Source: JACPLR01 sp041649295
Lineage (GTDB): Archaea > Nanobdellota > Nanobdellia > Pacearchaeales > GW2011-AR1
Direction: 5' to 3'
Length of the DNA stretch: 64,000 nt
NCBI GenBank assembly: GCA_041649295.1
Contig: JBAZNI010000002.1
Coordinates: 142,805-206,804, forward strand
Shown: one piece after another, positions 34,333 to 43,015 of the stretch
How positions within the stretch are numbered: position 1 is the first letter of the stretch
Layout: the number at the start of each line of letters is the position of its first letter
Notes under the pieces: generated by a model
The model's database searches: none
What the model saw: the letters and a program-made list of their open reading frames with translations, nothing else
What the model was told of the DNA's origin: nothing
Position numbers and translations under genes: made by a program

Positions 34333-34692
34333 ATGGCAAGTAAAAAATCTGAATGCATTTTTTGCAAAATAGCCTTAAAAGAGATTCCTGCTGAAATTAT
34401 TTATGAAAACAACAGCTTTATTTCCTTCCCAGATGTTAATCCCAAGGTAGAAGGGCATACTTTAATTATACCAAAAAAGCATTTTGAAACCTGTATTGAT
34501 ATTCCGTCGTCATTAGGTGAAGAGCTTCTTGATGCAATTAAGAACACAGCTGAAATAAGGATTAAGCAGGGGGCTGATGGGTTTAATATTCTCCAAAATA
34601 ATGGGAAAGCTGCAGGGCAGATTGTAATGCACGCCCATTTTCATCTTCTGCCGATAAGAAATGGGGGTAGAAAGATTAATTTGCCATTTTAA
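34333..34692 (+). CDS. HIT family nucleotide hydrolase/transferase
   Basis: 119 residues: ECIFCKIALKEIPAEIIYENN at the N-terminus with CxxC, then the histidine triad HAHFHLLP. HIT enzymes hydrolyse AMP-linked substrates such as adenylated lysine or dinucleoside polyphosphates. A TATA-like AAAAGTATAAAT precedes the ATG by about 20 bp, so leaderless. Confidence 0.92.
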   Translation: MASKKSECIFCKIALKEIPAEIIYENNSFISFPDVNPKVEGHTLIIPKKHFETCIDIPSSLGEELLDAIKNTAEIRIKQGADGFNILQNNGKAAGQIVMHAHFHLLPIRNGGRKINLPF

Positions 34693-34762
34693 ACTTATAT
34701 TTGTGTAAAGTGAACCTTACATATTTGGCAATCTTTAAATATGGATAAAACTTATTTTTATA

Positions 34763-35614
34763 ATGAAAAACATTGTCGTGGGATATATAACCTCGATATC
34801 GGGAATGGAAAAAGAGGATAAAATTTTCTTTAAACTTGCTAAAGAAAAAGGAATTGAATTAGTGAGATTTAATATTTATGAAGATTTGGATGAAAAACAG
34901 CTTGAGGAGAAGGTTAAGAAATGTGATATATTCTATAGCAGCACTGCAGAAGATTTTGTTGTTGAGTTTATAAAAACTATAGAGGAAATTGGCAAAAAGG
35001 TTATCCCCAGTTCAGAAGCTTATTATTACTGCGAGGATAAATGGATGCTATTTCTTAAGTGCAGAGAGCATAAAATTCCTGTTCCCGAGACAATTCTTTT
35101 ATCAGAGCATATTCCCACTGCCAAAAAAGAATTGAAAAATTTTGGCCAATGGCCAGTAATATTAAAAAGGGTTTCTGGGACAATGGGGCAGTTTGTTGAA
35201 AAAGCAGACAATCTTTCTGAATCTGAAAAAATAATAAAAAAATTTTGGATTAAGGGAAGCGAAAGACTGCCGATTATTGCCCAAGAGTTTATTAGTTCTC
35301 CTTCATATAGAGTCACAACTATTGGGGATAAAATTGTTCAAACAGCTTTAAAAGAGAATAAAGGATGGAAATCAACAGGAGTTTATGCAAGCAAGTTTAA
35401 GCGATTTGAGGTGGATAAAGAACTTAATAGCATTATAAAGAAAACAAAAAAAATCGTAAAAATAGACATATGTGGAATGGACTTTTTGAAACAAAATGGA
35501 AGGTGGATTCTTCTTGAAGTTAATTCAGAGCCGGCATTTGATTTTTTCTTAAATGACGAAGAAATGCTCGTTAATGAAACAATTAATTTTTTAAAAAAAG
35601 AATCTAGGCGTTAA
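34763..35614 (+). CDS. RimK-like ATP-grasp ligase
   Basis: 283 residues. The order of ATP-grasp elements is visible: a preATP-grasp domain (1-95), EDKWMLFLKCREHKIPVPETILL, WPVILKRVSGTMGQFVEKAD (P-loop-like lid), IIAQEFISSPSYRVTTIGDKIV and the metal-binding end DICGMDFLKQNGRWILLEVNSEPAFDFF. RimK/LysX relatives add amino acids to proteins or carrier peptides, or make small peptides. The substrate is unknown. Convergent with the nitrilase gene, 0-bp gap. Confidence 0.85.
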   Translation: MKNIVVGYITSISGMEKEDKIFFKLAKEKGIELVRFNIYEDLDEKQLEEKVKKCDIFYSSTAEDFVVEFIKTIEEIGKKVIPSSEAYYYCEDKWMLFLKCREHKIPVPETILLSEHIPTAKKELKNFGQWPVILKRVSGTMGQFVEKADNLSESEKIIKKFWIKGSERLPIIAQEFISSPSYRVTTIGDKIVQTALKENKGWKSTGVYASKFKRFEVDKELNSIIKKTKKIVKIDICGMDFLKQNGRWILLEVNSEPAFDFFLNDEEMLVNETINFLKKESRR

Positions 35615-36361
35615 TCATCTATAAATTTTATGAAGTTTTTTAAGGGTTTTTAGATTTATTTCAGCAGTTATTATCCCCTCTTTGTGGACTATTTTGCTTA
35701 GTATTCTGTGCGGATCAGCTATTGCAGAATAAGAAACTTGAAATTTCGAATCCATAACTGGATTGCAGAGTGCAACATAACAGATATTTTCAAAAGCTCT
35801 TGCCATGATTAAAGATTCAAGCAGTTTTATTTCTCTTTCTTTATGCTCCTGGTCATGCGCTTTTGTTTCATACCACCATTGAGATGGGCAGAAGATTATT
35901 TCTGCACCTGCCTGCTTCATTTTTTTAAAAAGTTCTGGAAATGCCAAATCCCAGCATAATGCCAGCCCTATTTTTGCGAAATCTGTTTTAAAAACTCTAA
36001 TTCTTTTTCCAGCAGATGTTTTGTCTCCATAGAGGTTTATTTTTTTGTAGAACCCCTTTATTTTTCCACACCTATCAATTAATATAGCAAGATTATAAGT
36101 TTTATTTTTAATCATAATATCTTCACTGATTACACACCAGATTGAATGTTTTTTGCATTCTTCTTTTATCGAAACAATGAATGGATGTTTTAAATCAAGC
36201 ACTTTTGTTTTATGCACGCAAGATTCTGGAAAGCAAACAATATCGGCACCAGCTTCTTTAGCTAATCTTATGTATTTTTTTATTTTTTCGACGTTATTTT
36301 TTTTAGAAAGATCAAAATATTTTATCTGGGCAACAGCAATAATAGGTTTTTTATCTTTCAT
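35615..36361 (-). CDS. Carbon-nitrogen hydrolase (nitrilase superfamily)
   Basis: 248 residues with the Glu-Lys-Cys triad: Glu in VCFPESCV, Lys in GFYKKINLYGD, Cys in IGLALCWDLAFPELF. WWYETKAHDQEHKE and ALCNPVM are family-like. Hydrolyses an amide, perhaps a omega-amidase or N-carbamoyl type activity; exact substrate not predictable. Confidence 0.9.
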   Translation of the reverse strand: MKDKKPIIAVAQIKYFDLSKKNNVEKIKKYIRLAKEAGADIVCFPESCVHKTKVLDLKHPFIVSIKEECKKHSIWCVISEDIMIKNKTYNLAILIDRCGKIKGFYKKINLYGDKTSAGKRIRVFKTDFAKIGLALCWDLAFPELFKKMKQAGAEIIFCPSQWWYETKAHDQEHKEREIKLLESLIMARAFENICYVALCNPVMDSKFQVSYSAIADPHRILSKIVHKEGIITAEINLKTLKKLHKIYR

Positions 36362-36405
36362 ATTTTAGATAGAAGTTCCGAATTTATAAACTTCTCTACT
36401 GGATA

Positions 36406-36684
36406 TTAGTTTAAGAAGAACTCTTCATCATCCTTATTTTTTTTACCTAATTTGGTTTCTTTATTACTTGAGCTGTGGAGATTGTTTATATTTTTTCTGT
36501 ATTTTATTGAATATAACAATATAACTACAATCCAAAAGAAAGAGACTATTCCAATTGCTATGTTTGTTATTATATTGGTTATATCTTTTGAGACAATAAA
36601 GAATATTAGGATTCCTGTTGAAAGAAAGGAAGCAACAGCCATTAAATCAAAAAATATCGGAGAATTAGCATTTTTTTTCAGCAT
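36406..36684 (-). CDS. Small two-helix membrane protein
   Basis: 92 residues, hydrophobic helices at about 12-31 and 37-60, then a charged cytoplasmic tail ending in DDEEFFLN. A TTTATAAA box lies about 25 bp upstream. No family recognised. Confidence 0.6.
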   Translation of the reverse strand: MLKKNANSPIFFDLMAVASFLSTGILIFFIVSKDITNIITNIAIGIVSFFWIVVILLYSIKYRKNINNLHSSSNKETKLGKKNKDDEEFFLN

Positions 36685-36793
36685 AGATTTTACAGGATAT
36701 AGAGGTTTATAAAGATAATGCTACTTTTTTTAAATTTGCCTGATTTTTGTAAATTAATTAACTTTTTAAATAAACCTTGTTTCAATTTTATAT

Positions 36794-36866
36794 GCCTGCG
36801 TAGCTCAGTTGTTAGAGCGCCGCTCTCATGAGGCGGAGGTCGAGGGTTAAATTCCCCCCGCAGGCA
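36794..36866 (+). tRNA. tRNA with anticodon CAT (elongator Met or Ile2), unusual elbow
   Basis: Acceptor GCCTGCG/CGCAGGC, D-stem GCTC/GAGC, anticodon stem CCGCT/GGCGG, loop CTCATGA, variable AGGTC, T-stem GAGGG/CCCCC, T-loop TTAAATT, discriminator A. The anticodon stem lacks the three G-C pairs of initiators, so elongator Met or Ile2. Odd points: D-loop AGTTGTTA has G18 but T at 19; T-loop has A at 56; position 37 is G; pair 50-64 is A-C. See findings. Confidence 0.85.
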
Positions 36867-36930
36867 TTTTATGGCAAAATTAGATTTGCATAATAAAATA
36901 ACTTTTAAACTCTGATTTCTTTAATAATAC

Positions 36931-37152
36931 ATGGTTTTTGAAGAAGTAGCATCAAGTTTAGGGCCAGATTTTGCTGAAAGTTTTAATTCAATTGCGACAA
37001 TTTTGCAAATTATTGGCGGTATTTTTGGGATTTATGTTATATTCTGGGCAATAAATCTTTTTATTAATTTTAGAAAGAATAAAACCCTGAAGAATATATT
37101 AAAGAATACAGAAGAAATAAATGCCAAACTTGGCAAATTACTTAAGAAATAA
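36931..37152 (+). CDS. Small membrane protein with coiled C-terminus
   Basis: 73 residues: one transmembrane helix (about 20-47, rich in Ile/Gly), then KNKTLKNILKNTEEINAKLGKLL, an amphipathic helix with heptad spacing. No family recognised; could be a small scaffold or regulatory subunit. Confidence 0.6.
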   Translation: MVFEEVASSLGPDFAESFNSIATILQIIGGIFGIYVIFWAINLFINFRKNKTLKNILKNTEEINAKLGKLLKK

Positions 37153-37157
37153 TATTA

Positions 37158-37484
37158 TTATTTTTTAGTGAGTGTGATATCTATTGTAGAAACATTTATC
37201 TTCTTATTTTCTTCATTTTCAAATTTATCAGTTCCGATTTTTATAGAATCCTCTAACTCTATGTTTTCCTGCTCTTTGAATCTTTTTTTAGTAACCTCGG
37301 CAATATCTACCCCTCTTGAAATAAACTTCCCTCTTGCTTTGATTGTAACCTCTGGATTTTCCTTTAATTGCATAATTGTTGCAATTACATATTTCATAAA
37401 TGGCTTGTCTCCTATAAAAACCCGGTTTGTTTCAGATGTTTTTGTAACTATGCCTGCTTCTTTGTTGTGCTTCTTTTTTTCCAT
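37158..37484 (-). CDS. alba: DNA/RNA-binding protein Alba
   Basis: 108 residues. NRVFIGDKPFMKYVIATIMQL, then VTIKARGKFISRGVDIAEVTKKRF and IKIGTDKFENEENKKINVSTIDITL follow the Alba fold order. Alba coats DNA and RNA as dimers; acetylation of the N-terminal Lys region is known in some archaea. It follows rps17e by 2 bp on the same strand, so the pair is an operon. Confidence 0.93.
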   Translation of the reverse strand: MEKKKHNKEAGIVTKTSETNRVFIGDKPFMKYVIATIMQLKENPEVTIKARGKFISRGVDIAEVTKKRFKEQENIELEDSIKIGTDKFENEENKKINVSTIDITLTKK

Positions 37485-37486
37485 TT

Positions 37487-37675
37487 TTATCCTGCTTTTT
37501 TATTTCTTTTAATCCTCGATATATAGCCTGCTATTTTATTTCTTGTACCTATATCTGGCAGGTTATATATTTTTAGCAGTTCTTTGTTTTTTTCAAAATT
37601 CACACTAAATTCAGGAGTTCTTGCAACCAATGTTTTTGCAGTCTTCTTTATTGCTTTTGATTTTATCCGGCCCAT
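37487..37675 (-). CDS. rps17e: Small-subunit ribosomal protein eS17 (S17e)
   Basis: 62 residues: MGRIKSKAIKKTAKTLVART at the start and RNKIAGYISRIKR near the end are the S17e signatures. Upstream gene of an operon with alba, divergent from endA with about 100 bp between start codons. Confidence 0.94.
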   Translation of the reverse strand: MGRIKSKAIKKTAKTLVARTPEFSVNFEKNKELLKIYNLPDIGTRNKIAGYISRIKRNKKAG

Positions 37676-37773
37676 TATGTTTTAATCTCTTGTTCAGCAT
37701 ATTTAAATTTTTCCATATTCTTAAATTTTTAAATTTTGCGAAGTTTTATATATACTGGCTTATTCTCCTAATT

Positions 37774-38352
37774 ATGGCTAAAAAAACTGGAAAATTAAAA
37801 GATAAATCCTGCAAAAGTTCGAAAAATCATACAAAGGAAAAGATAATTGCAAGGTTTTCTGGAGACTCAGTTATAAGTTCTTCTAAGGGTGCAAGGGATT
37901 TATACAGCAGAAGTTTTTTTGGAGAGTATATTGATGGCAAAATTCATTATTCTTTTGTAGAAGCGTTATACCTTATTGGCAAAAATAAAATTGAAGTTTA
38001 TGATAATACTAAAAAGATTAGTTTTAACCTCTTACTGGATAAGTGCAAGAAAGTTGATAAAAAAATTCAGATTAAGTATATTGTTTATAAAGATTTGAGA
38101 GATAGAGGATATCTTTTGAAAACTGCGCTTAAGTTCGGGGCGGACTTTAGGGTTTATGATAAGGGGGCTTATCCTGGCAAGGAGCATGCTAAATGGATAC
38201 TTTACCCTGTTAATGAGAATTCTGAATTAACCTGGCACGAGTTTTCTGCTAAAAATCGTGTGGCTCATAGCACAAAAAAGAACCTTTTAATAGCAATTGT
38301 TGATAGTGAAGGAAGCATTATTTATTATGAAATTGCTTGGATTAGGCCTTAA
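37774..38352 (+). CDS. endA: tRNA-splicing endonuclease EndA
   Basis: 192 residues from ATG 37774; the longer frame overlaps the rps17e gene and is rejected. The catalytic domain has Tyr in RVYDKGAYPG, His in KEHAKWILY and Lys in HSTKKNLLIAIVD, with C-terminal YYEIAWIRP. The length fits the short form that builds homotetramers. It cuts bulge-helix-bulge introns; two such tRNA genes are in this window, both at canonical 37/38. TATATATA-type box about 25 bp upstream. Confidence 0.96.
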   Translation: MAKKTGKLKDKSCKSSKNHTKEKIIARFSGDSVISSSKGARDLYSRSFFGEYIDGKIHYSFVEALYLIGKNKIEVYDNTKKISFNLLLDKCKKVDKKIQIKYIVYKDLRDRGYLLKTALKFGADFRVYDKGAYPGKEHAKWILYPVNENSELTWHEFSAKNRVAHSTKKNLLIAIVDSEGSIIYYEIAWIRP

Positions 38353-38408
38353 TTTTACCTATTCGCTCTTATAATAAACTTTATAATGTATATCCTATAA
38401 ATATAATT

Positions 38409-39407
38409 ATGGAATTTTCCAATGCAGGGAATGTTGTAGACCAAAAAGAGAAGATGATGCAGTTTATTGAAACGTGCGGGCCTACAATTCCAGTTAGGAT
38501 GGCAAATTATCTTCGGGTGGATTCTATAATTGTTTCTGCAATGCTTTCAGAATTATTATCTGAGAAAAGACTGGTATTAAGCCATATGAGAGTTGGAAAT
38601 TCTCCTATTTATTTCATGAAAGGGCAGGAATTTAAACTGGAAAATTTCTCCCAGTATCTTTCAAGCAAGGAAAGAGAGGCATTTGAAATGCTTAAAGATA
38701 ATTCAGTGCTGGATGATGAAAAAATGCTTCCAGCTATCAGAGTTGCCTTAAGAGCTATTAAAGATTTTGCATTTTCTTTTAATTGCAATGGAAAGACATA
38801 TTGGAGATACCTTAAGGTTAATGAAGATAAAGCAGTTGAATTAATTAATTCTGGATTAACAGTTCTAAAACAGATATCAGAACAAATATCAGTGCAGAAA
38901 CCGGCCTTTTTAATTCAAAGGGGCATTGAAACTAATTATCAGGGAGAAGTTGCAGTGAAACATGAGGGAATTGAAGTTGAAAAAAAACAGGCAGAGTTTG
39001 TCAGCCCTTTTGATGCAGGGGCAAAAGATAAAGAGAAGTCAGAGTTTATTCAAGAATTGGAAATTAAACCTATTATTAAAGTAATAAGAAAGGCAAGGGC
39101 AAAACCAAAATCTAATTTTGAAATTAAGATTAACAAGTTTATTGAAGAGAGTAAATTGGAAATTTCTGAAAACCTTAAAAATAAGAAAAAAGAGATTATT
39201 GGGGTTATTAGATTTAATGGCAGGGAGCACCTTTTTATTGCAAAAGATAAAAAAATAATAAATGAATCTGATATTAACTCTTTACTAAAATCTGGAAAGA
39301 AAATGAAACTGCCTATACTTCTTGTTTCAGAAGGAGAGCCAAATAAAAAAGCAATAGAAGGGATAGATTATTTTAAAAGCCTTATTAGTTACAGGAAGCT
39401 GGCATAG
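38409..39407 (+). CDS. Winged-helix protein of unknown function (332 aa)
   Basis: Residues 10-75 form a winged helix (EKMMQFIETCGPTIPVRMANYL, then SAMLSELLSEKRLVLSHMRVG and SPIYFM as the wing). A helical middle follows. The last 100 residues look like a small alpha/beta domain (EIIGVIRFNGREHLFIAKDKK; LPILLVSEGEPNKKAIEGIDYF) reminiscent of a restriction-endonuclease-like or nucleotide-binding core, but I see no firm catalytic set. Likely DNA-binding. A TATAAATATA box sits just before the ATG. Confidence 0.6.
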   Translation: MEFSNAGNVVDQKEKMMQFIETCGPTIPVRMANYLRVDSIIVSAMLSELLSEKRLVLSHMRVGNSPIYFMKGQEFKLENFSQYLSSKEREAFEMLKDNSVLDDEKMLPAIRVALRAIKDFAFSFNCNGKTYWRYLKVNEDKAVELINSGLTVLKQISEQISVQKPAFLIQRGIETNYQGEVAVKHEGIEVEKKQAEFVSPFDAGAKDKEKSEFIQELEIKPIIKVIRKARAKPKSNFEIKINKFIEESKLEISENLKNKKKEIIGVIRFNGREHLFIAKDKKIINESDINSLLKSGKKMKLPILLVSEGEPNKKAIEGIDYFKSLISYRKLA

Positions 39408-39471
39408 GCAATCACTATTTTAGAGTTAATTTAACATAAGGGTTTATAAATACGAATTTTTATGAAAAGAT

Positions 39472-40227
39472 ATGGAAGTAATAGAAATACAAGACATAAA
39501 AACGCGGGTAGGAGTTGCATCTACTGTTAGGGCTAATGATTTAATTCCAGTTTATGTTGAGGGTGTTAAAAGATTTTTAAGAGATAATCTATCTATGGGA
39601 GAGGAATGGGTTAAAACTGCTAGAGGCAGATTATATAACTTTTCTGGAAAAAGTGGAGAGGGGGATATTCTTGGTTCAAGTGCAGATATGGGTGTTGCTA
39701 TTGCAACATTTTTCCCAGAATTTCCTTTAATTACTGGACAACAGCTTTTAAGACTATATTTAAAAATAGGGAATAAAAATCCTTCTGGACATGTTTATAT
39801 TGATTTTGGTGTTCAAATTAATGGCAAACCAAGATTTAACCAAATTCAAGCAGAAATACTTTTAAAAGATTTTAAATCAAGAGGGATAGATGTTGGAGAG
39901 GGGAGAGTTCCAGATTTTAATCAGCTAAGGTTAGTAGCAGATGAAAATTGTGGATTAGCTTATAGATTAGCAGAAGATGTCATAGCAGAGAATATTGTTG
40001 CTGTTTCAGCGTATCCATTTGGAACTAGAGTTGGTAAAGATGGATTGTTCGGGGCTTATCTTGACGGGGATGGTAGCTGGTACGCTATTGTTGGGGGCTT
40101 GCCTAGCTCTGGCTCCGTTGGTCAGATGGTTCGTTATGACACCAAAGGCGTCGTGCCAAAAAAATTAGACACCTCTAGCGATAATTTGGTGGATAAACTA
40201 ACACGAGATTTCATTAAAAGATTTTAG
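39472..40227 (+). CDS. Paralogous family protein A with adenine-poor C-terminal segment
   Basis: 251 residues, cytoplasmic-looking, not a family I recognise. The core (about 55-130: SGKSGEGDILGSSADMG; HVYIDFGVQI; QIQAEILLKDF) matches in order the proteins at 54360 and 63602. Residues 188-223 (gene 40033-40140) are Gly/Ser-rich with DGDGSWYAIVGGLPSSGS and are encoded by GC-rich, A-poor codons unlike the rest. TTTATAAATA 20-30 bp upstream gives a leaderless mRNA. Possible target of a diversifying element; see findings. Confidence 0.6.
   Translation: MEVIEIQDIKTRVGVASTVRANDLIPVYVEGVKRFLRDNLSMGEEWVKTARGRLYNFSGKSGEGDILGSSADMGVAIATFFPEFPLITGQQLLRLYLKIGNKNPSGHVYIDFGVQINGKPRFNQIQAEILLKDFKSRGIDVGEGRVPDFNQLRLVADENCGLAYRLAEDVIAENIVAVSAYPFGTRVGKDGLFGAYLDGDGSWYAIVGGLPSSGSVGQMVRYDTKGVVPKKLDTSSDNLVDKLTRDFIKRF
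40033..40140 (+). other. Adenine-depleted segment in family protein A
   Basis: In the 90 bp 40051-40140 I count 50 G+C and 11 A, in a genome where A is usually over a third of bases. It aligns codon by codon, without gaps, with 54921 onward: GGG, TGG, GCT, TCT GGC TCC and GGT are identical at the same places while surrounding codons differ. Confidence 0.6.
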
Positions 40228-40256
40228 AAATATTTTTAAGTTTTCTTTTTTTATTA

Positions 40257-40351
40257 ATATTCCTAACCATCTGGTTAGGCCACACGTCAGTTTATTAAGA
40301 CATTATTTGAGTTTATCTTAAATTATTAAGAAAAATAAATGTTAGGAATAT
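40257..40351. repeat. 11-bp inverted repeat with alternative hairpin upstream of leuS
   Basis: ATATTCCTAAC (40257-40267) and GTTAGGAATAT (40341-40351) are perfect inverted copies. The left arm can also pair locally: CCTAACC-ATC-TGGTTAGG (40262-40279). Two competing stems sharing one arm may form a switch, or mark the ends of a small element. Downstream, GTGGGCAG recurs twice (near 40421 and 40439), each followed by a CATAT. Confidence 0.5.
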
Positions 40352-40513
40352 GGAAAATAAAATTAAACAATTTACAAAAGGACAAATTAGCTTAAAAAGT
40401 TATTATATAATTTTTAAGGTGGGCAGGCATATTCAATGTGGGCAGATACATATAATCTAAGGAATATATTCACAAAACAAATGATTTAAATATTTCTGTT
40501 TATGATGTTTATT

Positions 40514-42982
40514 ATGGCAGAATATAACTTTAACGCAATTGAGAAAAAGTGGCAGAAGAAATGGGAATCTGGAAAGGTGTTTGAAGTTAAAGAAGACAGC
40601 AAAAAAAAGTATTATGTTCTAGAGATGTTTCCATATCCATCTGGGAGCGGGTTGCATATGGGACATGCTTTTAATTATACTATTGGAGATATATATGCCA
40701 GATTTAAAAGAGCAAATGGGTTTAATGTTCTTTATCCTATGGGATATGATGCTTTAGGGTTGCCTGCTGAAAATGCGGCGATAAAAGCAGGAGAACATCC
40801 TAAGAAATTTACAGATAAAGCAATTGCTAATTTTATTAAACAACAAACAGGATTAGGGTTAAGCTATGACTGGAGCAGAATAATAAGGACTTGCGAACCT
40901 GAGTATTATAAATGGAATCAATATTTCTTTTTGAAATTTCTTGAAAAAGGATTAATATATAGAAAAAAAGCTCCTGTTAATTATTGCAGAAAGTGCGATA
41001 CTGTTCTTGCAAATGAGCAAGTGCATAATGGAAAATGCTGGAGACATGAAGATACTAATGTAGAGATAAAACATCTTGAACAGTGGTTTATTAAGACAAC
41101 AGATTATGCAGACGAATTATTAGATAAAGTTGATGATTTAAAATGGCCTGATAGAATCAAGGCAATGCAGAAAAACTGGATTGGCAGGTCTCATGGAACA
41201 GAAATTTTTTTTGAAATAAACGGAGAAAAATGGGCAATATTTACAACACGCCCAGATACAATTTATGGAGTTACATTTATGGTTATATCTGCACAACACC
41301 CGAGATTAATGGAATTAACTACTAAAGAACAAAAATCAAAAGTCGAATTTTTTCTAAAAAAGATTAAATCAACAAGTGAAAAAGATATGGAAGAACTTGA
41401 AAAAGAAGGGGCATTTACAGGCAGTTATGCTATTAATCCTGTTACTGGAGATAAGCTCCCAGTTTATACTGGAAATTTTGTTGTTGCTGATTATGGTAGT
41501 GGTATGGTTATGGCTGTTCCTGCCCATGACCAAAGAGATTTTGAATTTGCAAAAAAATATAAACTTCCTATTAAAGTTGTGATTCAGCCAGATGCTTATG
41601 AATTAGATGGCAGTAAGATGTCGCGAGCTTATACTTCTGACGGAAGGTTAGTTAATTCTGGAGAATTTAATGGATGGAGTAACAGAGAGGCAATTGATGA
41701 AATTACTAAATATTTTGCTAAGAAAAAATTAGGAAGCAAGTCAATCCAGTTTAAATTAAGAGATTGGCTGGTTTCAAGACAGAGGTATTGGGGAACACCA
41801 ATACCAATTATTTACTGTGAAAAGTGCGGGTTAGTTCCTGTTCCTGAAAAAGAACTTCCGGTTAAACTGCCTGAAGATATAAAATTTGGAAAAGGAAACC
41901 CCCTTTTGACAAGTGATAAATTTGTTAATGTTAAATGCCCTAAGTGCGGTGGAAAAGCAAAAAGAGAAACAGATACTATGGATACATTTTTTGATTCTTC
42001 ATGGTATTTTTTAAGGTATTGTGATTCTAAAAATGGGAAAGAACCATTTTCAAAACTAAAAGCAAAATATTGGATGCCTGTGGATCAATATATCGGGGGA
42101 GCTGAACATGCGTGCATGCATTTAATATATGCTAGATTTTTCACAAAAGTTCTTCGCGATTTGGGTTTTTTGGATTTTGATGAGCCATTTATAAAATTAT
42201 TTAATCAGGGCATGCTGCATGGGGAAGATGGAGCAGTTATGTCAAAATCCCGTGGCAATGTTGTGCTGCCTGAGGAAATTTCAAAAACATATGGAATTGA
42301 TACTGCAAGGTTATTTTTAGTTTCTTTAGCTTCTCCAAGTAAAGATATTGAATGGAGTGATAAAGGAGTTAAAGGGAGTTTTAAATTTGTTAATAAAGTT
42401 TTGGATTATTTTAAAAAACCAAATAAAGGAAAATCTTCTAAAAGGTTAGAGAGTAAATTAAACAAGACTATTAAAGAGATAAGTCAGGGTATAGAAGAGT
42501 TTAATTATAATATTGCAGTTATAAAATTAAGACAGTTGTTTGAGACTATTGAATTAGAAGAGAGCGTGTCTAAAAAGGATTTAGAGTCTTTTTTAAAATT
42601 GCTGTCTGTTTTCTGCCCGCATATAGCAGAAGAAATATGGGAAAAGTTTGGCAATAAGGGATTTATTTCTTTACAAAAATGGCCTGTTGCAGACGAGAGC
42701 AAGATTGATGAAAAATTAGAACTGGCTGAAAAATCTGCTGAAAAAACAATACAAGATATTAATAATATTATTAATCTAGTTAAAGATAAAACTGGAAAAG
42801 AACCTGATAAAATATACATCTATACTCTTCCAAATGAGACTATTAATTATGATTCTGAACTTTTAAATGAGAGGTTTGGCAAAGAAGTTAAGGTTTATGC
42901 AGTTAATGATAAGAATAAGTATGACCCAGAAGAAAAAAGCAAAAAGGCAAAACCAGGCAAGCCGGGAATTTTTGTGGAATAG
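40514..42982 (+). CDS. leuS: Leucyl-tRNA synthetase, bacterial type
   Basis: About 822 residues from ATG 40514 (MAEYNFNAIEKKWQKKWE). Class I motifs: FPYPSGSGLHMGHAFNYTIGD (HIGH variant HMGH) and VMSKSRGN (KMSKS variant). The CP1 editing domain contains TTRPDTIYGVTF and VPAHDQRDFEFAKKY. A CEKCG...CPKCGGK zinc element is present. Sequence phrases such as YPMGYDALGLPAENAAIKAG are those of bacterial, not archaeal/eukaryotic, LeuRS. Acquisition from bacteria is inferred. The long leader has repeats (40257-40450). Confidence 0.96.
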   Translation: MAEYNFNAIEKKWQKKWESGKVFEVKEDSKKKYYVLEMFPYPSGSGLHMGHAFNYTIGDIYARFKRANGFNVLYPMGYDALGLPAENAAIKAGEHPKKFTDKAIANFIKQQTGLGLSYDWSRIIRTCEPEYYKWNQYFFLKFLEKGLIYRKKAPVNYCRKCDTVLANEQVHNGKCWRHEDTNVEIKHLEQWFIKTTDYADELLDKVDDLKWPDRIKAMQKNWIGRSHGTEIFFEINGEKWAIFTTRPDTIYGVTFMVISAQHPRLMELTTKEQKSKVEFFLKKIKSTSEKDMEELEKEGAFTGSYAINPVTGDKLPVYTGNFVVADYGSGMVMAVPAHDQRDFEFAKKYKLPIKVVIQPDAYELDGSKMSRAYTSDGRLVNSGEFNGWSNREAIDEITKYFAKKKLGSKSIQFKLRDWLVSRQRYWGTPIPIIYCEKCGLVPVPEKELPVKLPEDIKFGKGNPLLTSDKFVNVKCPKCGGKAKRETDTMDTFFDSSWYFLRYCDSKNGKEPFSKLKAKYWMPVDQYIGGAEHACMHLIYARFFTKVLRDLGFLDFDEPFIKLFNQGMLHGEDGAVMSKSRGNVVLPEEISKTYGIDTARLFLVSLASPSKDIEWSDKGVKGSFKFVNKVLDYFKKPNKGKSSKRLESKLNKTIKEISQGIEEFNYNIAVIKLRQLFETIELEESVSKKDLESFLKLLSVFCPHIAEEIWEKFGNKGFISLQKWPVADESKIDEKLELAEKSAEKTIQDINNIINLVKDKTGKEPDKIYIYTLPNETINYDSELLNERFGKEVKVYAVNDKNKYDPEEKSKKAKPGKPGIFVE

Positions 42983-43015
42983 AAATGTTTTTAAACTGTT
43001 TAAATATAAAAAATT

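Noticed and set aside
36152..36368. Plus-strand frame opposite the nitrilase gene
   Set aside because: The minus frame has the complete Glu-Lys-Cys triad; the plus frame is a shadow.
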